From: Coniferiporia sulphurascens
Lineage: Eukaryota; Basidiomycota; Agaricomycetes; Hymenochaetales; Hymenochaetaceae
Direction: 5' to 3'
Assembly (NCBI GenBank): GCA_002794785.1
Contig: NBBA01000017.1
Location: forward strand, 248,001-312,000
Length of the DNA: 64,000 nucleotides
Shown here: piece after piece, positions 58,569 to 64,000 of the stretch
Position numbering within the stretch: position 1 is the first letter of the stretch
How the letters are laid out: each line of letters begins with the position of its first letter
The notes under the pieces: model-generated
Databases searched by the model: none
What the model was told of the DNA's origin: nothing
The model's input: the letters and a program-made list of their open reading frames with translations, nothing else
Translations under genes and position numbers: made by a program

Positions 58569-59805
58569 ATGTCCTCGAGCTCTGGCGTAGATACTGCTCC
58601 TCTCGCGGGCAAGCTTGCCCTCATTACAGGTTGCACGTAAGTACTAGTTGTACTACCTATTTACTCACAGAGGCAAATGATCCGTGCCGCAATGTCATTC
58701 CCGGCCGAATCGGGAAATCCTAGCGGTGGTATCGGGCGTGCAACTGCGTTACGTCTTGGACGTCTGGGGTGCAGCATCGCCATCCACTACAATACCTCGG
58801 CATCGGTCGCGCATGAGCTCCTGGAAGAGCTCAACTCGCTCGGTTCTGGCGTGCGCGCCGCGGTGTTTCAGGCGGACCTTTCCACGTACGCCAACGTGCG
58901 TGCGCTGCACGCGGCGGTCGTCGCGACGCTTGGCCATCCGGATATCCTATATAACAATGCTGGCGCCGGCGGGAAGGTCATTGGTCCCCTCGGAGGGATT
59001 GAGGACATCTCGCCTGAATTGTTCGAGGAGACCTGGAGACTGAACACGGGCTCCCACTTTTTGGTCCGTTGGCTCGTGTCGGCGTGATACATGCTGGAGG
59101 GAGGGGAGCTCATAATTCTTGCAGCTGACACAGCTGTGCATTCCACACATGGCCGCCCAGAAATACGGGCGGGTAGTTTTCAACTCTAGGCAAGTACACG
59201 TGCGTCCTTGTGGAAGATATCCCGACTCGAGCGCTTTTTTCTTTCTTTCTTTTTCCAGCATTGCTGCGGGAACAGGTGGGGTCATTGGCCCTCACTACGC
59301 TTCATCAAAGTCTGCTATACATGGTTTATTGCACTGGATCGCAACGAGTTACGCAAAAGACGGATTGGTAGGTCCTAATCGCTTACCGCTCCTACATGGC
59401 TCAGCATGCTCATCTTCCGATAGACCTGTAACGCAGTGGCGCCTGCCGCGATCATCGGTAAATGGTAAATTGCGATGGCGGTTATTATTTTAACACATCG
59501 GTATCTACCCACACAGAAACGGCCATGCTGGCAATCCCGACCGAGGAGATTAGGGTTGACCTTTTTATATTTCTTCGCTTGGCGAAAGTACTGTATCAAA
59601 TACTAACTTTTGTGCCAGGCACTCATTCCTATCGGCCGATATGGGAAGCCCGATGAAGTCGCATCCGTCGTAGAGTTGCTCGTTACGAACGCTTACCTTA
59701 CCAACAAGGTCTGTGGTTGCTTTTCCATGAGGATTAGAGTTAATAATATCTTCCGCTGCGCAGATCTTCGCTGTGGATGGAGGCTGGACTCCGTCACCGT
59801 TTTAA
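58569..59805 (+). CDS. Short-chain dehydrogenase/reductase (3-oxoacyl-ACP-reductase-like)
   Basis: NAD(P)-dependent oxidoreductase; substrate unknown. Exons 58569-58636, 58724-59063, 59125-59189, 59259-59367, 59424-59457, 59517-59554, 59619-59708 and 59764-59805 give 261 residues, typical for a classical SDR. Motifs: the cofactor-binding TGCTGGIGRATA, NNAGAG, catalytic Ser158 in FNSSIAAGTGG, and Tyr171-Ala-Ser-Ser-Lys175. Further on are CNAVAPAAI, the family's IPIGRYGKPDEVASVVELLVTN and a terminal FAVDGGWTPSPF. No signal peptide. The third intron (59190-59258) has a GC donor. It is in tandem with a Nudix hydrolase and a FAD monooxygenase downstream. Confidence 0.92.
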
Positions 59806-60244
59806 ATAAAGGGTTCGTAAGTTATGTATGTAATTGGGCCACATGAGGGTCGCTCAATATGTTTGCACAACGAGTCGGGGTGATTATTGGTATACTATAT
59901 CCGAAATGAAGCAGCGAAACTATTACACCTATGAAAGATCGAGCAGGGTTGCGCGCGAGCCTAAAGTACAGGAGTTTACTTACGTCAGTTATCTTCTCAC
60001 CAAGCTTTCATAAAAGCAGAGGCGCTATCAATTGTGGCTCGGTGCCGAGTGGCGAGCTTGCCTTAATAGGTAAGACTTCCATTATGGCAGCGTCGGCGCA
60101 AGGACGGTAACGAAATGAAAAAGTTGAGGGGACAACGCTACCAGATACCACAGCCTTGACTAGAATAGAATAAATGCAAACTTCTACAGCTTGAACCAAT
60201 CCTATACCTTGAACGACTACATACCCACCGCTTTTTCATGCAAT
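59806..60244. promoter_or_regulatory. Intergenic region between SDR and Nudix genes
   Basis: 439 bp between tandem genes; holds the 3' UTR of the SDR gene and the Nudix promoter. No TATA box assigned. Confidence 0.45.
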
Positions 60245-60871
60245 ATGGCTGCGAGCAAGTGGCAAGTGACCCAGCTCGCCTCGCACGAGTTCGTCAACTG
60301 CGCTGGATCCATCCTCTTCTGCCCGCCAGCCGGCGATAAACCGCTACAGATATGTCTCCTACACCATCTCAGGAAAGATGAGTGGTTGCTTCCCAAGGGG
60401 CGACAGGATCAAGGCGAGTCGCTGGCTCAAGCAGCACTCCGCGAAACATATGAGGAGACGGGGTACCCCTGTCTTGCCCTGCCTGTCGACATGCACACGC
60501 GTTCTCCCCCTATTGGTGTTGACATGAAGGACCGACCTCACTTCGTCCGCGCGTGCACGGAGCCGTTCACGGTATCCCTACGCCATGTGTCTTCGCGCAA
60601 CATTAAGTTCATATGGTGGTTCGTCTCGCGCACCGTGGAGCACGGCGTCCCAGAGAGAAGGGACGGCACGCAGATGAAGAGCGAAAACTTTGTGTCGGTG
60701 ATGTGCGGCATAGACGCGAATGTGGACGACGAACAGGCACTGGATGCGGCGGTCGCGCGACTTACTTACGCGAATGACCGCGAGATTGCAAAGATGGCGA
60801 TCCGGCTTGTGCTTAGAACGTACCCAGGCTGGGCCTCGAGTGTCCATAGCAGCTCTGGACAGCGTGGTTAG
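60245..60871 (+). CDS. Nudix hydrolase (diphosphoinositol-polyphosphate/diadenosine-polyphosphate hydrolase-like)
   Basis: An intronless gene of 208 residues, the only multi-hundred-base gene here without introns. The ATG at 60245 (MAASKWQVTQ) is the first in the frame. The Nudix box is perfect at residues 52-74: G-x5-E-x7-REtYEEtGY, with metal-binding glutamates in REXXEE. The preceding HHLRKDEWLLPKG resembles fungal Aps1/DIPP-type enzymes, which act on inositol pyrophosphates and ApnA. The C-terminal half (about residues 120-200) is a fungal-type extension containing SSRNIKFIWWFVSRTVEHG. Substrate is inferred from resemblance only. VIP1, which makes inositol pyrophosphates, lies 36 kb away, too far to imply linkage. 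Confidence 0.88.
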   Translation: MAASKWQVTQLASHEFVNCAGSILFCPPAGDKPLQICLLHHLRKDEWLLPKGRQDQGESLAQAALRETYEETGYPCLALPVDMHTRSPPIGVDMKDRPHFVRACTEPFTVSLRHVSSRNIKFIWWFVSRTVEHGVPERRDGTQMKSENFVSVMCGIDANVDDEQALDAAVARLTYANDREIAKMAIRLVLRTYPGWASSVHSSSGQRG

Positions 60872-62124
60872 CTCCTCGGATTTCTCAGCTTAGATCGTCC
60901 CGTAAGCTTCGCGCACTCTTTGTCTTTCAAACGACTTAATTGGTTCCCCTTCGCAGTTAAATTGTGTAACTTTACACTGTACACTTCTAATCATATCGGA
61001 ATTATGGTTAATCGCCTGTCTTCTGATAACGTCGGTTCACTTAAGAATTTCAGGTCCCCCGTACCGGGCGTCCAGATATCTGTTTGGGTATGCGATTGTA
61101 AGGGAGTGAATTTATGATGCCCCTCCATTCAAAATGCTTGATGCAGAAGCATGATTCTTGCGCGGTTACTCCATTTAACTCGTGAGTCTTGGCTTCTCAG
61201 CGATATTTTCTCCGATTCATGAATACAATCCTGCGCCGTGCAAGCGGTGGCGAAGGCTGTCTCCCGCCGGGGAGCCCATTGAAAAAAGATGAGTATTAAC
61301 CCGTTGAAAGGGGACTTTGCGGCTATTATTGCCTCTGCTGAGACGGCCATGTGATCGACTGAATCCCCATCTCGAGGCATCGAACTTGAGCATTTCCGCC
61401 CTCAGAGCTTGGCTGACCTATGCATTCGCGCGATCCTCGCAGCCGGCTGTTTGATAGCTTGATGCCTGGAGTTCCGTTAGCCAACGCGTGTTTGTTTCGT
61501 CCCGGGCCTCGCGTCAACCTCGTGAAAAAAAATATTCCTGCTCGTATTCTGAAGAGAGTGCGGGCCTATCGCACGGGATCTTTATGACATAAGAATAAGC
61601 TGCCTGCATAATTAACTATTTTACGCTTTGCCTCTATCCAGATAAGCATTATAAGGCTCCGAACGCGCGCGCTTCTTTCTCAACTCGGTCGATGCGCTCA
61701 CCAAAATGGCAAGAGCCCGACTGATCGTCCTCGGCCAGAGGTTCGCTTCGCCATGACCCACTCGGCATCGCTGTCCTTCCTCCTTACTCTACCCGTTCAT
61801 CGGAGCCCGGTTCCCCGCATAGGATTTAGGCGGGCAGGTTCCCAAGGTTTTTGTATTCGTGTGCGGGCTATTAACTAAAGAGCCTCCGTCCGACCTGTCG
61901 CAGGAGCACTTCACTTCCTCAGGCCGAGCCGACGCATCGCGTTTGGTGGCGCTATGGGCGTCGCATGAGATACACACCGACGCATGCCTCTATCTCCACC
62001 CGTTCCTTCCATTGGTTCCGGTATAAATGCGACGATGTTGGTCCGGAGATCTCCTCCCACTCCAAAGCACCTCCACTGTGTGGCTTAAGCTATAAATACT
62101 GGACCTCGTAGCCTGGTGTATACA
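60872..62124. other. Intergenic region upstream of the FAD monooxygenase
   Basis: 1253 bp without a supported gene; open frames at 61129-61380 and 61326-61517 are motif-free. Ends in the monooxygenase promoter. Confidence 0.5.
62091..62098 (+). promoter_or_regulatory. TATA-like element upstream of the FAD monooxygenase gene
   Basis: TATAAATA 27 nt before the ATG at 62125. If functional, the 5' UTR would be almost absent, so it may be fortuitous or the main start site may lie elsewhere. Confidence 0.35.
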
Positions 62125-63937
62125 ATGCCTTCAGTCTCGTCCCTCGCTGGCACCGACTCCTCGGCGATCGAGGTTTTAATAATCGGATGCGGCTTTGCAG
62201 GCCTTGCGTGCGCCATTGAATCTAGGCGCAGGGGCCACAAAGTCATCCTGCTAGAGAAGCGTCCCACTTTGGAGAGCCTAGGTGCGTATTTTTGACTAAT
62301 TGGCGTCTACGGTTTAGTTACAATATTTGTGTCCAGGCGACGTGAGATGGCGCTCCCCCTACTTCTACTGAAGCGTAGGCTCATCGATTTTTTCTGTCAT
62401 AGGTCATTTCGTTTGCCCCCAACACAGGCCGTCTATTTGAAAAATGGGGTCTCAGCGAACAGTCAGAAAATCTTATTTACCGCACTCGCTCTGGCAATTT
62501 ATAAACTGACGTATGGACATATTAGATTACTGGAGATTTGCACGCAACATTCGGTCATGCACATGCATAACTACACTGGCGAGCTCCTCGCCGTGCAACC
62601 TCTTCCGCAAAAGCTTTACGGTTCCAACTCGTACAACGGACGCCGCGGGGAGATCCATGAGATCTTACTAAAATACGCGAAGAAGCTTGGCGCGGACGTA
62701 CGTTTTAGCCAGAACGTCGAGGCATACTGGGAGGACCCGGAAACGATGCGAGCGGGAGTCGTTGTCAACGGCGAGCGGATGGAGGCGGACGTTGTCGTAG
62801 GCGCAGACGGGGCGAGGAGTCGCGCGCGGGAGCTCGTCCTTGTTGGTCACTTTTTTGCATTCGAGCCTCCCAAAAAAAATATTAATAATTATTTTTAGGG
62901 ATACGAGGATAAGCCCATCCCCTCTGGATATGCCATATACAGGGCCTGGTTCAACTCGAAGGAGCAGGGCATTGACACGGATCCTCTTACAAGCATGTTT
63001 TGTAAAGAGGGTGGCGAATTCCATGCTTGGATTGGTGGGATTTGACTCTGTCTCGTGTATCTGGCTAAGTATACTTATTACCTCACTATTGTCAGGGAAA
63101 GACATCCACATGTTCGCTATGTCCTTCCGGGATGGCGAAGAAATGTGCTGGGTGCTGACACACAAGTAGGTCTATTATTGGCATAAGTAGTGTAGGTTAC
63201 CGGAGAATTTACGAGTTTTTAACAGGGACGACAATGATATTAGCGAGTCCTGGTCCTATCCAGGAAAAATCGAGGATGTGCTCTCCTATGTCGAAGGCTG
63301 GGATAAGCACGCTCGTGCTGTCATTGAAAAGGCGCCGTTCTGCGTCGATTGGAAATTGGTGCAGCGCGATCCGCTCCCGACATGGGTTAGCGAGGGCGGT
63401 CGGACAGTTATTATTGGGGATGCCGCCCACCCATTTTTGCCGTAAGTAGAGTATGCCCGCCATCGGTGACGAGATACTCAAATTATGACACTTGCTCAGT
63501 ACAAGCATCCAGGGCGCGTCTCAGGGTGTAGAGGATGGCGTCACGCTTGCAACTACTTTGGCCCTGTCCGGTAAAAGAAACGTTCCTCTGGCGACGCGGA
63601 CGTTCGAGCACATTAGGTAGGCGTCGCGTTTCACTGGGAGAGATCCTCTTTCAATGCGCCAAGATACTAATTTATATTATCCTGAAGATATGACCGCGTT
63701 TGCCGCGCGCAAGCCCAGGGCGAAAGCACCCGCAATAAACTACATAAGAACCCAGACGCTCGGGAAGAGGAGGATGTCGCATTGCCATTCCCTGAATGGT
63801 TACTTAACTTCGATGCTGAAAAGCATGTTGGAGATGTCTATGGCGAAGTTTCACAAGGCATCCTGTTGGGCGGGTATGTGTACCCGTCTGTGCAGGTAGC
63901 CCACGAAGATTCGTCTGAATGTACCAGTGAGGAGTGA
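62125..63937 (+). CDS. FAD-dependent monooxygenase (salicylate-hydroxylase-like)
   Basis: Group A flavoprotein hydroxylase. Exons 62125-62281, 62337-62341, 62403-62461, 62526-62841, 62899-63034, 63096-63165, 63226-63441, 63500-63616 and 63688-63937 give 441 residues, the normal length. The dinucleotide-binding motif is GCGFAG (Gly21, Gly23, Gly26) followed by HKVILLEKRP. The DG motif is VVVGADGARSRARE and the second FAD motif is IIGDAAHPFLPTSIQGASQGVEDG. LGDVISFAPNTGRLFEKWG and HNYTGELLAVQP also match the family. There is no signal peptide or obvious membrane span. The second exon is just 5 nt and is required to keep frame. Substrate unknown; salicylate-like aromatics or secondary metabolites are plausible. 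Confidence 0.91.
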
Positions 63938-64000
63938 TTATTGTAAATGTATATAGTGTAGGTTTACTTGTTTGGGCGTCGGGAGCGGATCTAAAGATGT

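Noticed and set aside
1..64000. tRNA genes, CRISPR arrays, terminal-repeat transposons
   Set aside because: No B-box-like GGTTCGANNCC with a matching A-box, no spaced direct repeats, and no transposase or reverse-transcriptase motifs were seen by eye; a tRNAscan-SE and RepeatMasker run would be decisive.

Overview
The window is nuclear DNA from a filamentous basidiomycete, most likely an Agaricomycete. The evidence is gene architecture and content. Genes are compact and intron-dense: about 131 introns were reconstructed by joining frames, mostly 45-90 nt, with GTRNGY-type donors and C/TAG acceptors. The gene set is eukaryotic: a Mob1, an eRF3, a RAT1/XRN2, a gamma-tubulin complex protein, a CCC2 copper pump and a fungal OPY2 anchor. 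No tRNA, rRNA, CRISPR array or intact transposon was recognised. All exon coordinates come from manual joining of GT(GC)-AG sites, checked for codon phase and for continuity of conserved protein motifs.

Layout. 1-2257: no supported gene. 2258-6178: TAD2 (-), MTP18-like mitochondrial protein (+), eIF2B delta (-). 6594-13904: RAT1 (+) and an 803-residue repeat-rich protein of unknown function (-). 14744-20092: SEC22 v-SNARE (-) and a secreted DUF5695-like protein (-). 20432-27655: VIP1 inositol pyrophosphate synthase (+), convergent with gamma-tubulin complex component 3 (-). 28394-33752: a large UBE2O/BIRC6-type E2 (-), divergent from a peroxisomal-type nucleotide carrier (+). 35633-39225: CAF16 ABC ATPase (-), divergent from OPY2 (+). 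39226-44021 is gene-poor but holds two paralogous small secreted cysteine-rich genes (-). 44022-47578: MOB1 and SUP35/eRF3 (+). 48321-55696: a sugar transporter and a CCC2-type copper ATPase (both -). 55697-58568: no gene seen. 58569-63937: an SDR oxidoreductase, a Nudix hydrolase and a FAD monooxygenase, all on the + strand.

Most genes are unrelated housekeeping genes that merely sit together. Loose themes are translation and RNA (TAD2, eIF2B delta, RAT1, CAF16, eRF3), membrane traffic and transport (SEC22, carrier, sugar transporter, CCC2), and signalling or cell cycle (VIP1, OPY2, MOB1, GCP3). The items most worth a second look are the small secreted pair sharing a CxHxCLPGETGCCxP core, a series of microexons of 5, 9, 11, 15 and 15 nt, and three GC-AG introns with an identical GCAAGT donor.
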